DNA of 48,480 nucleotides from Spirochaetota bacterium (GTDB lineage: Bacteria > Spirochaetota > UBA4802 > UBA5550): assembly GCA_009787025.1 (NCBI GenBank), contig WRGT01000068.1, forward strand, positions 1-48,480, written 5' to 3'. The notes under the pieces are model-generated. The model ran no database searches, was not told the origin of the DNA, and saw nothing but the letters and a program-made list of their open reading frames with translations. The position numbers and the translations under genes were made by a program. Below are positions 1 to 7,708 of this stretch, in pieces (the first letter of the stretch is position 1; each line of letters begins with the position of its first letter).

Positions 1-223
1 GGGCGTTTCTTTGGTCTGTTGAACCGTCTCCAAGCTGGCCGTAATTATTCTGTCCCCAAGCCCATAGACTGCCGTCTGTCTTGATTGCTGCAGTGTGCCC
101 ATACCCTGCATAGACTGTATTTACATCATTGAAAAATTCAGGTCCGCCTGAATTGTCTTCGCACGAGGACAGCGTAAGCAAGACAAGCAGAATTACATAT
201 ACACTAATAAAATATTTCTTCAT
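1..223 (-). CDS. RCC1-repeat lipoprotein, 5' part only
   Basis: This gene enters from the left edge, so only about 74 N-terminal residues are visible. The ATG at 223 follows a strong AAGGGGAAG ribosome site. The protein starts with a lipoprotein signal peptide (MKKYF, a hydrophobic run, then LTLSSC as lipobox), so it is probably anchored in an envelope membrane. After a short linker comes [20 protein letters not shown] and then [11 protein letters not shown], the classic RCC1 / chromosome-condensation-type beta-propeller repeat. Family knowledge: bacterial RCC1 lipoproteins are usually long, with many such repeats, but nothing here shows a partner or activity. Function is unknown beyond a predicted extracytoplasmic propeller. 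Confidence 0.8.
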   Translation of the reverse strand, partial: MKKYFISVYVILLVLLTLSSCEDNSGGPEFFNDVNTVYAGYGHTAAIKTDGSLWAWGQNNYGQLGDGSTDQRNA

Positions 224-710
224 AAACTTCCCCTTTGTTAAAATTCACTTCAACGCCGTTTGATATAAGGCGTTCAGGTTTGCTAAATTTGTTTTTTGCG
301 GTTCGGTGATGTGTCCCCATTGGTGAAACTTCGCTTTAACATGCTGTAATTTGTGTTTGTTTACCTGTGCAAGTATATGTTTTTCTGCAGGAACAGAACG
401 ATTTTTCTAATCATATCTTCACTACATCCGTCAAGCAAAAAATTTAGCATTAGTTTTTTCTCAATTTTTTTATAAAAAAATAAAGTTTGTTTGTTAAAAA
501 ATAGTTTATGTAAGGTTAAAGTTTATGTAAGGTTAAAGTTTATGCAGGGGAATGTCAAGCGTTTTTTATTGGGATATGAATGAATGTTGGTAAAATTTTA
601 TAAATAGATTATTATATAAATTAAATATGATATTAAATAATTGATTGATATATTTTAATCTTTAAATAAAATTGTTATGTATTATTAAAAATTCACAATG
701 GAGATCTATA
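224..710. other. Intergenic region between the RCC1 lipoprotein and thioredoxin genes
   Basis: About 490 bases without a convincing gene. It holds a weak hairpin (AACGCC at 252-257 with GGCGTT at 269-274) in the leader of the leftward lipoprotein gene, a tandem 17-bp repeat at 504-545, and a very AT-rich stretch (about 590-690) that probably carries the thioredoxin promoter. No clear sigma-70 boxes could be fixed by eye. Confidence 0.6.
504..545. repeat. 17-bp tandem repeat (about 2.5 copies)
   Basis: The unit GTTTATGTAAGGTTAAA occurs at 504-520 and 521-537, followed by a partial third copy (GTTTATG) from 538. The two full copies are identical. The repeat lies about 165 bases upstream of the thioredoxin start. 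It may be slippage-prone simple sequence; no regulatory role can be shown. Confidence 0.85.
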
Positions 711-1025
711 ATGAGCAGCTTATTTGAGGTAACAACAGAAAATTTTGATAAAGAAGTTCTTCAATCTGCCGGAAAAATTCTTGTTGACTTTTGGGCTCCC
801 TGGTGCCGTCCGTGCAGAATGCAGGCGCCTATATTAGAGAATATAGCAGCAGCAGGAGAGACAAAGACAAGAATTGTAAAACTCAATACCGACGAGAACG
901 GACCAATAGCACAAAAGTATGGCATTATGTCAATTCCCACACTTATTCTCTTTGAAAATGGTAAAGAAATAGCAAGATTTGAAGGGGTGCAGCCGGAAAA
1001 TGTTTTAAAGGATAAAATAAATTAA
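711..1025 (+). CDS. trxA: Thioredoxin
   Basis: A 104-residue cytoplasmic thioredoxin that reduces disulfides in client proteins and is normally recharged by thioredoxin reductase. The ATG at 711 is preferred over an upstream in-frame ATG at 672 because a GGAG site (700-703) sits 7 bases before it and the protein then begins like other thioredoxins. The fold is recognisable throughout: VDFWAPWC redox segment, cis-proline motif MSIPTLILFENGKE and C-terminal helix. The redox motif reads WCRPC (Cys32, Cys35), whereas canonical thioredoxins have WCGPC; an Arg between the cysteines would be expected to shift redox potential or partner choice. It stands alone, divergent from the lipoprotein and convergent with yraN. 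Confidence 0.93.
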   Translation: MSSLFEVTTENFDKEVLQSAGKILVDFWAPWCRPCRMQAPILENIAAAGETKTRIVKLNTDENGPIAQKYGIMSIPTLILFENGKEIARFEGVQPENVLKDKIN

Positions 1026-1054
1026 TTTGTTATAATTTATCCGCCGTCAAATCC

Positions 1055-1110
1055 GTAGGGGCGATTATCAAATCGCCCGCAAATCTATAACGGCGAATAA
1101 TTTATTCGCC
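1055..1110. repeat. GTAGGGG-type palindromic element between trxA and yraN
   Basis: Two perfect stem-loops fill the gap between the convergent trxA and yraN genes: GGGCGATT / AATCGCCC (1059-1066 and 1071-1078, 4-base loop) and GGCGAATA / TATTCGCC (1092-1099 and 1103-1110, 3-base loop). The first stem begins within GTAGGGG (1055-1061), the core shared with other intergenic repeats in this window. Neither hairpin is followed by a good U-tract, so it may act as a bidirectional 3'-end structure or simply be a repeat. Confidence 0.75.
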
Positions 1111-1113
1111 AGT

Positions 1114-1476
1114 CTATCTGATAATGTCATCTATCCATTCAACAGTTCCGTCTTTAACAATTATTAAATCAAAACGGATTAAATATTCAGATGAGTTGTA
1201 TATGGGAGTTTTCAGTAAGTAGCGTTTTGCCGCGCTTCTTAATTTTCTTTTTTTATCTTCGGTTATTGAGTAAATTCCTCCGCCGTATCTATCGGAGCTT
1301 CTTGCCTTAACTTCAACAAACAACAATAACTTGTCTTTTACGGCAATAATGTCTATCTCGCCGGATTTTCCTGCAAAAAAATTTTTTTCAATGATTGTAA
1401 AATTGTTTGATTCAAGAAATTCAGCTGCAATAGATTCTCCATCAGCGCCAAAATTTTTTTTATAGCCTTTTGGCAC
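1114..1476 (-). CDS. yraN: YraN/UPF0102 family endonuclease-like protein
   Basis: A 120-residue protein of the UPF0102 family, small PD-(D/E)XK-fold proteins related to Holliday-junction resolvases whose cellular role is not settled. The family signature is complete: GESIAAEFL near the N-terminus (about residues 13-21), then GEIDIIAVKD and LLFVEVKARSS, which supply the E, D and ExK residues of the nuclease core. It is the last gene of the long minus-strand operon; its start touches the end of the HD-GYP gene (1-base overlap), which implies translational coupling. In many bacteria yraN sits close to rnhB and rplS, as here. Length is typical for the family. Confidence 0.9.
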   Translation of the reverse strand: MPKGYKKNFGADGESIAAEFLESNNFTIIEKNFFAGKSGEIDIIAVKDKLLLFVEVKARSSDRYGGGIYSITEDKKRKLRSAAKRYLLKTPIYNSSEYLIRFDLIIVKDGTVEWIDDIIR

Positions 1477-2657
1477 TAAAAGCCCCAGAGTATATCAAAG
1501 AGATTTATCCCTGCTTCTTTTTCATCTAAAACTTTGGTTATAAATTTTGAACTATCTTCAACAAGATTTATAATCCTTGTATCAGAAATTTTTTCCCGAT
1601 TTGAATCAAAAATCAGTTTAATGATTGGTCTTAAGGGCTTTTCAGCTATAGATCCGACTACTATGCCAATGCTGTTATCATTCAATTCCAGTAATGAGCC
1701 TATTGGGTAAACGGACATTATAGATAAAAATACTCTTAAGATTTCCGGATCAAATTTACTAACGCCGCTTCCAACGAGATTTTTCATTGCATGATATGAC
1801 CCAACCTTTTCTCTATAACTTCTTTTAGATATTTGCGATTCAAAGCTGTCTGCAATTGATGTAATTCTTGCATATTCGGAAATTTCTTTCCCTTTTAATC
1901 CTCTTGGATATCCTTTGCCGTCAAATTGTTCATGATGTTGAAGTGATATGCAGGCTATGGTTTTATTAATATTCGGATAACCGGTTAGGGCTTTATAGCC
2001 ATGTACAGGGTGCGCTTTTATCATCTGAAACTCATTATCAGTCAGATTTGACTGCTTGTGTACAATATAAACAGGGATTTTCGTCATACCGGCATCAATA
2101 AGGATTGTTCCTGTACCAAGTTCAAGAAGCTGTTTATCTGTATAGTTTAGAGCTTGACCAATTAGTAAACTGTAAAAAGTTACATTAACGGAATGGGTTA
2201 CTAAATAGTTTCTTTCAATATCATCAAAGCCATTGAGAAAAATGAAAATATTACTGTTCTCTTTTAATAGTTCTATAATAGCATTTACATTCTTTTGGAT
2301 GCCTTGCAGGTCGATGGAGAGATCCTTTCTAATTGCCGTGTAAACCTGTTCAATAAAGTAGCATGCATTACCATGTACCTCTATAAGCCGCTTCCTCATA
2401 TTAAGGAGGCGCTCATATTTAGCTAAAATCTCGCTGTTTGTTGATGATGAGAGGTTTTTTTGAATATGACTTTGTATAATATCGCCTTCAGTTTCAATGA
2501 AAACAACTCCCCACCTCATAAGTCTTTTAATATCATTTTCTTTTAATGGTATATTAGATTCAATAAGAAGATTGTCACTGTCTATATAGACAGCCTTACT
2601 AAAAGCCATCCCGGGTTTAAGATTTTCAACTGGTATTTTTTTCATTTTAGTTATCAA
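1476..2657 (-). CDS. HD-GYP domain protein with degenerate HD motif
   Basis: A 393-residue cytoplasmic protein. The N-terminal 60 or so residues resemble the short domain found before many HD-GYP domains (KKIPVENLKPGMAFSKAVY). The HD-GYP domain lies at about 150-320. HD-GYP proteins are c-di-GMP phosphodiesterases. The signature QHHEQFDGKGYPRGLKGKEI is intact, as are upstream THSVNV and KAHPVHG, but the segment that should read LLHDIGK reads LIDAGM: the metal-binding His is Ile and the following Lys is Met. Catalysis may be lost and the protein may be a c-di-GMP-binding or scaffold protein. The TTG start at 2657 has AGGG 4 bases upstream; an ATG at 2645 is the alternative. It follows the FlhB-like gene directly. 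Confidence 0.85.
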   Translation of the reverse strand: MITKMKKIPVENLKPGMAFSKAVYIDSDNLLIESNIPLKENDIKRLMRWGVVFIETEGDIIQSHIQKNLSSSTNSEILAKYERLLNMRKRLIEVHGNACYFIEQVYTAIRKDLSIDLQGIQKNVNAIIELLKENSNIFIFLNGFDDIERNYLVTHSVNVTFYSLLIGQALNYTDKQLLELGTGTILIDAGMTKIPVYIVHKQSNLTDNEFQMIKAHPVHGYKALTGYPNINKTIACISLQHHEQFDGKGYPRGLKGKEISEYARITSIADSFESQISKRSYREKVGSYHAMKNLVGSGVSKFDPEILRVFLSIMSVYPIGSLLELNDNSIGIVVGSIAEKPLRPIIKLIFDSNREKISDTRIINLVEDSSKFITKVLDEKEAGINLFDILWGF

Positions 2658-2940
2658 ATAACCCTGAATTTTTTAATTTCTGTCTAAAATCCGAATTTAT
2701 TCTGTAGCAATATGCCATAACAACAGAAACGGCATTAAAAAGCGATTCAGGTATAGAATCTCCGGATTTAAACTTATAAAGTATTTCGGCAAGATCCGCA
2801 TCTTTATAAACAGGAATCCCCTTCTCTTTGGCAATTTCTATCATTTTCTCCGCTAAGAAACCCGCAGCAGAGGCAATTACCTTAGGAGCATATTCATCAT
2901 ACTGAAGAGCTATGCTTTTATCAATAAATTTTTCTTCCAT
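2647..2940 (-). CDS. FlhB C-terminal-domain-like small protein
   Basis: A 97-residue protein matching the cytoplasmic C-terminal domain of FlhB/EscU export-switch proteins (YlqH-like family): ALQYDEYAPKVIASAAGFLAEKMIEIAKEKGIPVYKDADLA, then GDSIPESLFNAVSVVMAYCY. It lacks the membrane domain and the NPTH autocleavage motif of true FlhB. In other genomes such stand-alone proteins sit beside FliK-like genes and can substitute for the FlhB tail; here the FliK-like gene lies just upstream in the operon, supporting a role in flagellar export-specificity switching. The ATG at 2940 is preferred because AGGA lies 6 bases before it; an upstream ATG at 2955 has no good site. Confidence 0.82.
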   Translation of the reverse strand: MEEKFIDKSIALQYDEYAPKVIASAAGFLAEKMIEIAKEKGIPVYKDADLAEILYKFKSGDSIPESLFNAVSVVMAYCYRINSDFRQKLKNSGLFDN

Positions 2941-2997
2941 AGTGTTCCTGATCATTAAAAAGAGTTCTTGCTCATTAAAAATCTTTCACATTAGAGA

Positions 2998-4047
2998 TCA
3001 TGCCTTTACATTAAATTCACTTTTAGTATAAAAATCAAGACTCCAAATTTTTAGTTTATCAACTATTTTTTTTGAATTATAATAAGCAATATTATATTTT
3101 TTTATATCATTCTGATTTAGCATATTCTTTAAAATATTATCATTCTCTTTCATAAAATCAATCAAATTATCCTTTTCTGACAAAAAATGGATTGACACAG
3201 CCCCTTTTCGATTCTGTATAAGAACTTCCAAAGTCCCAATTACAGAAAAATTTAGTTTTAAAAAAACAGATTTTTCTCCTATTAGATATTCAATATCGGT
3301 AAATGTTTCATTTTCGGGAAAAGCGGATTTGCCGTATATTTTTGAATCTATATTTTGATCAAAGAAAATTTTAAACATTGACTCAAAATCAGAATCGTCC
3401 TCTTGAATAACTTTTAATAAATCTTCAATAGATTCTTTAAAGTTATCATTAAAACTTTCATTAAAATCCGATGCTTTTTTTCCTGTCAAACTCAACATAT
3501 ATTGATATGAAAAAAAGAGCAAAGGATTTAATCTGCTATATATGAGATAATTCAAATTCAACAGTGTTTGAAAAGTTACGCCTTTTTGTAAAAGTCTGTT
3601 AAGCAATGCAGGCAAATCTCTCTCTTTTTCTTTCTCTTTTTTTATCCCCATAAGAAGTAAGTTTATGTCAATAAAACTGACGTTAGCGCTGTTTATAAAC
3701 TTAGCTAAGTTTTGAAGAGAGGTTTTAATGTCATTTTCATGAAGTATGGAAAAGTTTGATAACAGCTTAAAAATATAATCAGAGCCTTTACTCTCAATAA
3801 GTGAGAATTGAATTCTTTCGGTCGTTTTAGATGTTAAAATAAGATCGATATTATTCTTATTAGGAACGCCGTTGGTAAACTCTGCTGTAATAGTCTTTCC
3901 GCCTATTTCAAGAGCAGCCCTATTCCCTTCATTTTTGAGTATAAATGCAGAGATTGTATCGCCAACATTAAGATTCTTGAAAATATTACCAAGCTCTTTA
4001 GTTGAAATTACATTTATGGATAGATTTTTAATGCCGTCAATCTTCAC
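2998..4047 (-). CDS. FliK-like / hypothetical flagellar hook-length-type protein
   Basis: A 349-residue soluble protein starting at a GTG (4047). The N-terminal part (about 25-75) looks like a small beta domain (GDTISAFILKNEGNRAALEIGGKTITAEF). The middle is helical and Leu/Asn-rich. The C-terminal 100 residues (about 245-340) have the pattern of a FliK C-terminal domain: IGTLEVLIQNRKGAVSIHF followed by a helix (ENDNILKNMLNQNDI). Its position directly before the FlhB-C-like gene fits a hook-length-control or export-switch partner. The match is a pattern judgement, not a strong signature, and a FliK role is inference. The 42-base gap to the FlhB-like gene has no terminator. Confidence 0.6.
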   Translation of the reverse strand: MKIDGIKNLSINVISTKELGNIFKNLNVGDTISAFILKNEGNRAALEIGGKTITAEFTNGVPNKNNIDLILTSKTTERIQFSLIESKGSDYIFKLLSNFSILHENDIKTSLQNLAKFINSANVSFIDINLLLMGIKKEKEKERDLPALLNRLLQKGVTFQTLLNLNYLIYSRLNPLLFFSYQYMLSLTGKKASDFNESFNDNFKESIEDLLKVIQEDDSDFESMFKIFFDQNIDSKIYGKSAFPENETFTDIEYLIGEKSVFLKLNFSVIGTLEVLIQNRKGAVSIHFLSEKDNLIDFMKENDNILKNMLNQNDIKKYNIAYYNSKKIVDKLKIWSLDFYTKSEFNVKA

Positions 4048-4066
4048 TAAATTATAATCTCTTCTT

Positions 4067-4747
4067 TTAGTCTCTTTTTTTAATCTCTTCCTGTTTAATT
4101 AAACTTTTTACAGGCTCGTAACTCTTTCTATGTATATTGGAAAAACCATTATTATATAAAGATTCAATATGCTTTTTAGTGCCGTATCCCTTATGAATTT
4201 TAAAACCATAATCGGGATATTTTAAATCAGCCTTATTCATCAATTCGTCTCTTAACACCTTTGCTACAATAGATGCCGATGCTATAGAGATTGATTTGTT
4301 ATCCCCTTTAATAACAGACATAAATTTAATATCAAATTCAAATTTAAAATTACCGTCCATTATAATTATATCAGGTTTAATTTGAGATTTGGCAATGAGT
4401 CTCTCTATCCCTGTTTTTGTTGCAATATTTATATCTGTTCTGTCAATAACAGTATGAGGAACAAATACTGATGTATAATGTTGAGAAAAATTTTTAATGA
4501 TTAAAAATGCCTCTTCCCGCTTTCTAAGCGACAATTTTTTTGAGTCGGCTATTGTGTTGAGTATAGGCTCCGGCGTATCAGTATAAATTGATAAAGGATA
4601 GATTACCATTCCCAAAGAAAGAGGTCCAGCTAAAGCGCCTCTTCCCGCTTCATCAACCCCTGCGATTGTTCTATACCCTTTTGTGCAGAGTTCCTTTTCA
4701 ATTGAAAAATCAGGATTAATATGAGGTAAATCAAAAAGGGGAGACAT
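4067..4747 (-). CDS. rnhB: Ribonuclease HII
   Basis: A 226-residue type 2 ribonuclease H, which cuts RNA in RNA/DNA hybrids and starts removal of misincorporated ribonucleotides. The hallmark DEAGRG motif (Asp32, Glu33) follows an N-terminal extension of about 25 residues. Further conserved parts are GPLSLGMVIYP, the DSKKLSLRKRE segment, IIMDGNF with a catalytic Asp, and SIASASIVAKVLRDELM with the last acidic residue. It lies between rplS and the FliK-like gene in the operon, a position common for rnhB. Start ATG at 4747. All catalytic residues are visible, so the enzyme should be active. Confidence 0.96.
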   Translation of the reverse strand: MSPLFDLPHINPDFSIEKELCTKGYRTIAGVDEAGRGALAGPLSLGMVIYPLSIYTDTPEPILNTIADSKKLSLRKREEAFLIIKNFSQHYTSVFVPHTVIDRTDINIATKTGIERLIAKSQIKPDIIIMDGNFKFEFDIKFMSVIKGDNKSISIASASIVAKVLRDELMNKADLKYPDYGFKIHKGYGTKKHIESLYNNGFSNIHRKSYEPVKSLIKQEEIKKRD

Positions 4748-4805
4748 TACAGCCGCCCCTTAATTATAACTGAAATAAAAAGTAATCTTAAAGATAATAA
4801 AAGGA

Positions 4806-5219
4806 TTATTCGGCAGCCTTTTCATCAGACGGGTTGACAGATACTGCGCTCTTCTTATCTTTTTTCAGAGATTTTACTCTCTTCTCTTTAATCTTAGTCG
4901 CTTTACCTTTAAGCTCTCTAAGATAATATAGTTTAGCTCTTCTTACTTTACCTTTTCTTACAACTTCAATCTTTGCTATTTTTGGAGAAAAGACAGGGAA
5001 AATTCTCTCTACGCCGACATCAAAAGATATTTTTCTAACGGTAAATGTTTTACTTATACCTTTATTATCAATGGCAATTACAATTCCTTCATAAACCTGT
5101 ATTCTCTCTCTATTTCCTTCAACAATTCTATAGTGAACTCTAATTGTATCGCCGATTTCAAAATCCACCGTTCGTTCAATAGGCTTTATATCCTTTTCTA
5201 TTGCCTTCATTATATCCAT
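4806..5219 (-). CDS. rplS: 50S ribosomal protein L19
   Basis: A 137-residue ribosomal protein L19, which sits at the 30S/50S interface. The core is typical: [29 protein letters not shown], then [45 protein letters not shown]. After the usual end (about residue 112) there is a 25-residue Lys/Ser/Ala-rich tail ([19 protein letters not shown]) that most L19 proteins lack. Start ATG at 5219 with AGGAG upstream. It is separated from trmD by 6 bases, the standard rpsP-rimM-trmD-rplS order. Confidence 0.97.
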   Translation of the reverse strand: MDIMKAIEKDIKPIERTVDFEIGDTIRVHYRIVEGNRERIQVYEGIVIAIDNKGISKTFTVRKISFDVGVERIFPVFSPKIAKIEVVRKGKVRRAKLYYLRELKGKATKIKEKRVKSLKKDKKSAVSVNPSDEKAAE

Positions 5220-5225
5220 TTTAAG

Positions 5226-5924
5226 TTACTCTCCTAATATTAATCTTGTAATATATTTTTTAAAAAGATCAGGTCTTACGATCTTTGTCTTTTCAATCCT
5301 TTTTTCACGGCGCCACTTTGCAATTTCTTTATGGTCGCCGCTTACTAATACTTCCGGTACATTCATTCCGTTAAATTCTAACGGTCTTGTAAACTGAGGG
5401 TACTCAAGAAGATCCGACATAAAACTCTCTTCAAGAAGCGAATCCCTGTTTGACATAAAATCAGGAATATACCTTGCTACTGCATCTGTTATAACTAATG
5501 CGGCGTATTCACCGCCTGATAATATATAGTCCCCTATTGAAATCTCTTTGCCGACATACCTGTCTATTATCCTCTGATCAATCCCCTCATAATTACCGCA
5601 GATAATAGAAATTTCATTTAATCCGCTTAATTCTTTAACATAATCCTGTGAAAGAGGCGTCCCTGAAGGCGAAGCATATAATATGAAATGATCTTCGCTT
5701 TCATTTGCTTCAATAGCCTTAAACAGCGGAGACGGGGTTAATACCATTCCCGAACCTCCGCCATAGGGATAATCATCACACCTGCTAAACTTATCCTCCG
5801 AATAATCTCTTATGTCTATTATATCAAATTCTATAATCCCGGATTTTACAGCCTTTCCCATTAACCCGCACTGAAGAGGCGAATGAAAAAACTCCGGAAA
5901 CAGTGTATATATTCTAAATATCAA
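5226..5924 (-). CDS. trmD: tRNA (guanine-N1)-methyltransferase
   Basis: A 232-residue TrmD, which methylates G37 of tRNAs at N1 using S-adenosylmethionine and prevents frameshifting. Visible motifs: IYTLFPEFF at the N-terminus, DDYPYGGGSGMVL, ICGNYEGIDQRI (trefoil-knot SAM site) and SIGDYILSGGEYAALVITDAVAR. The start is a TTG at 5924; the codon just upstream in frame is a stop, the next Met is far inside the domain, and GAGGG lies 5 bases before the TTG, so the non-ATG start is well supported. It overlaps the end of rimM by 11 bases, suggesting coupled translation. Confidence 0.96.
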   Translation of the reverse strand: MIFRIYTLFPEFFHSPLQCGLMGKAVKSGIIEFDIIDIRDYSEDKFSRCDDYPYGGGSGMVLTPSPLFKAIEANESEDHFILYASPSGTPLSQDYVKELSGLNEISIICGNYEGIDQRIIDRYVGKEISIGDYILSGGEYAALVITDAVARYIPDFMSNRDSLLEESFMSDLLEYPQFTRPLEFNGMNVPEVLVSGDHKEIAKWRREKRIEKTKIVRPDLFKKYITRLILGE

Positions 5925-6447
5925 TCAATCCCTCAACAGGGGTTATCTCAATTACTTTATTTTCTATATTACTTGTATTAACCATTGAATCTACAAACGG
6001 TATAAGAATCTGTTTTTTATTCTCATTCTCTATAATCAGTATATCTACAGAACCGCTTTCAAGAATATCAATAACCGTACCAAAATTTATTTTTTCATGT
6101 AAGACTGTACAACCTATTAAATCCTGATAAAAAAAAGAATCTTCATCAAGATTAGATCTAATACTTTCTGCTGCTACACTATCAATAAATATTTCTACTT
6201 TACCAATGAGCTCAGCACTGTTTCTATCGTCAATACCTTCGAGTTTTAACAGAGCAATACGATTTTTAACCGGAATAAAGTTACTTATAATATACTTTTT
6301 GTAAGTGCCTTTAACCTTAAGATAAAGCGTCTCCCCTTTTTCAAATCTTTCCGCAATATCAGAGATGACATGAATTTTAAACTTTCCATCAAGACTATGG
6401 GGACTTATTATCTTTGCGACTCTTCGATAACTATTTTCAGAAATCAA
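5914..6447 (-). CDS. rimM: 16S rRNA processing protein RimM
   Basis: A 177-residue ribosome maturation factor that binds S19 and helps assemble the 30S head. The N-terminal RimM domain runs from YRRVAKIISPHSLDGKFKI to the GKVEIFID segment; the C-terminal PRC-barrel part includes FFYQDLIGCTVLHEKINFGTVIDILESGSVDILII and ILIPFVDSMV. The start is a TTG at 6447 that overlaps the stop of khpA (TTGA), with only a weak site upstream, so it probably depends on coupling to khpA. Divergent in sequence but of normal length and in the standard operon position. Confidence 0.93.
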   Translation of the reverse strand: MISENSYRRVAKIISPHSLDGKFKIHVISDIAERFEKGETLYLKVKGTYKKYIISNFIPVKNRIALLKLEGIDDRNSAELIGKVEIFIDSVAAESIRSNLDEDSFFYQDLIGCTVLHEKINFGTVIDILESGSVDILIIENENKKQILIPFVDSMVNTSNIENKVIEITPVEGLIDI

Positions 6448-6680
6448 TCAAGAATTTCCAGTACAACCCTTTTGCCGGATTTTGTTGCAGAGGCGCTGAG
6501 TATTGTCCTTATTGCACGGGCAATTCTTCCATGTTTTCCAATAACTTTTCCAATATCCTCTTTTGTTACTTTGAGTTCAAGAATCGTAGATTTTTCACCT
6601 TCGATTTCTCTTATTTCAACCCGTTCAGGATGATCTACAAGAGATTTTACCATATAACTTACAAGTTCGCTGTAATTCAT
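6444..6680 (-). CDS. khpA: KH-domain RNA-binding protein KhpA
   Basis: A 78-residue single-KH protein. The RNA-binding GxxG loop is seen in IGKVIGKHGRIARAIRTIL. KhpA-type proteins bind RNA broadly and, where studied, pair with KhpB/Jag; a Jag gene is present at 25104. The start is placed at the second ATG (6680) because GGAG lies 6 bases upstream of it, whereas the same GGAG touches the first ATG at 6686. It sits between rpsP and rimM, the usual place, with a TTGA overlap into rimM. Confidence 0.94.
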   Translation of the reverse strand: MNYSELVSYMVKSLVDHPERVEIREIEGEKSTILELKVTKEDIGKVIGKHGRIARAIRTILSASATKSGKRVVLEILD

Positions 6681-6697
6681 TCCCATCTCCAGATAGT

Positions 6698-6961
6698 TTA
6701 TTTACCGTTCTTATATTTTTGCCAAATTCCTTCTCTTTTTAGCAATGACTTAATAGTATCAGTTGGCTGCGCTCCGTTATTTAACCATTTTAGAACCTTT
6801 TCTTCATCAACTACAAACTGTTTGTCAGAAACAATCGGTTGGTATCTGCCTACATATTCTATTACATCACCATCTCTCTTTTTTTTGCTGTCCATAGCCG
6901 CTACTCTATAGAATGGCTTTTTCTTAGTACCTACTCTCTGTAATCTAATTTTAACCGACAC
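6698..6961 (-). CDS. rpsP: 30S ribosomal protein S16
   Basis: An 87-residue S16, an early assembly protein of the 30S body. The N-terminus [19 protein letters not shown] and the later VGRYQPI and [12 protein letters not shown]-like segments (here [15 protein letters not shown]) are diagnostic. The start is put at the GTG at 6961, with GAGG 8 bases upstream, giving the usual short N-terminus; a second GTG at 6970 overlaps that site and is less likely. It heads the rpsP-khpA-rimM-trmD-rplS-rnhB series. Confidence 0.96.
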   Translation of the reverse strand: MSVKIRLQRVGTKKKPFYRVAAMDSKKKRDGDVIEYVGRYQPIVSDKQFVVDEEKVLKWLNNGAQPTDTIKSLLKREGIWQKYKNGK

Positions 6962-7030
6962 TGAATACACCTCATGAAATATAGTTAGGGGTCAAATTAT
7001 TTTTAACCCTTATTTATTTGTCAATATTAA

Positions 7031-7708
7031 TTAACTTGCAGCAATTTTTTTTAATTTTAACGCATTTTCATTAATTTCCCCCTCTTTATAGAGGGAATTT
7101 CCTGCAACTACTATATCTGCGCCTGCAGAAACAACATCTTTAATATTCTTCTCATTAATTCCGCCGTCAACCTGTATTTTAACATTGTTAAAATTATTTA
7201 ATAACAGATGTTCCTTTAATCTGCCGATTTTTGAGAGCGACTGCTTTATAAACGGTTGACCATAAAAACCCGGATCAACAGACATTATTAAAATAATATC
7301 ACAAAACTCAATTAAATCAAAAACAGCGTCTATAGGCGTTGACGGATTTAATGCTAAGCCGGCGTTAATCCCATTTTCCTTTATAAGGTTTAAATATCTT
7401 GTATGAAATTTAGCGCTTTCATAATGTAAGGTAATATATTTAGGATTTAATTCCATATATTGTTTAAGTGAATTTTCAGGTTTTTCTATCATAAGATGAA
7501 TATCTATGGGGATTTTTGTGTGTTTTTGTAAATTCTTTATAAAGCCCGGACCAAATGTAAGATTTGGAACAAAATTTCCATCCATAACATCCATGTGAAG
7601 AATGTCTATAATATCAGAGTTATAAGTTTTAACATCTGTCCCTATTGTTGACAGGTCACCGGCAATAATTGAAGGTGATATTATTACCTTATTAGAAATT
7701 GTTGGCAT
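7031..7708 (-). CDS. rpe: Ribulose-phosphate 3-epimerase
   Basis: A 225-residue TIM-barrel enzyme that interconverts ribulose 5-phosphate and xylulose 5-phosphate in the pentose phosphate pathway. Motifs in order: PSIIAGDLSTI at the start, HMDVMDGNFVPNLTFGP (metal and catalytic residues), IDIHLMIEKP, LHYES, GLALNPSTPID, ILIMSVDPGFYGQ and IQVDGGINEKN. All catalytic His and Asp residues are present. It overlaps the preceding PASTA gene by 17 bases and is separated from rpsP by about 70 bases. Linkage of rpe to PASTA-domain genes is common in many bacteria. Confidence 0.96.
   Translation of the reverse strand: MPTISNKVIISPSIIAGDLSTIGTDVKTYNSDIIDILHMDVMDGNFVPNLTFGPGFIKNLQKHTKIPIDIHLMIEKPENSLKQYMELNPKYITLHYESAKFHTRYLNLIKENGINAGLALNPSTPIDAVFDLIEFCDIILIMSVDPGFYGQPFIKQSLSKIGRLKEHLLLNNFNNVKIQVDGGINEKNIKDVVSAGADIVVAGNSLYKEGEINENALKLKKIAAS

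Noticed and set aside
1059-1110. Standard intrinsic terminators between trxA and yraN
   Set aside because: The hairpins are perfect but lack U-tracts, and the first shares the GTAGGGG core of the dispersed family. They are listed as a repeat instead.
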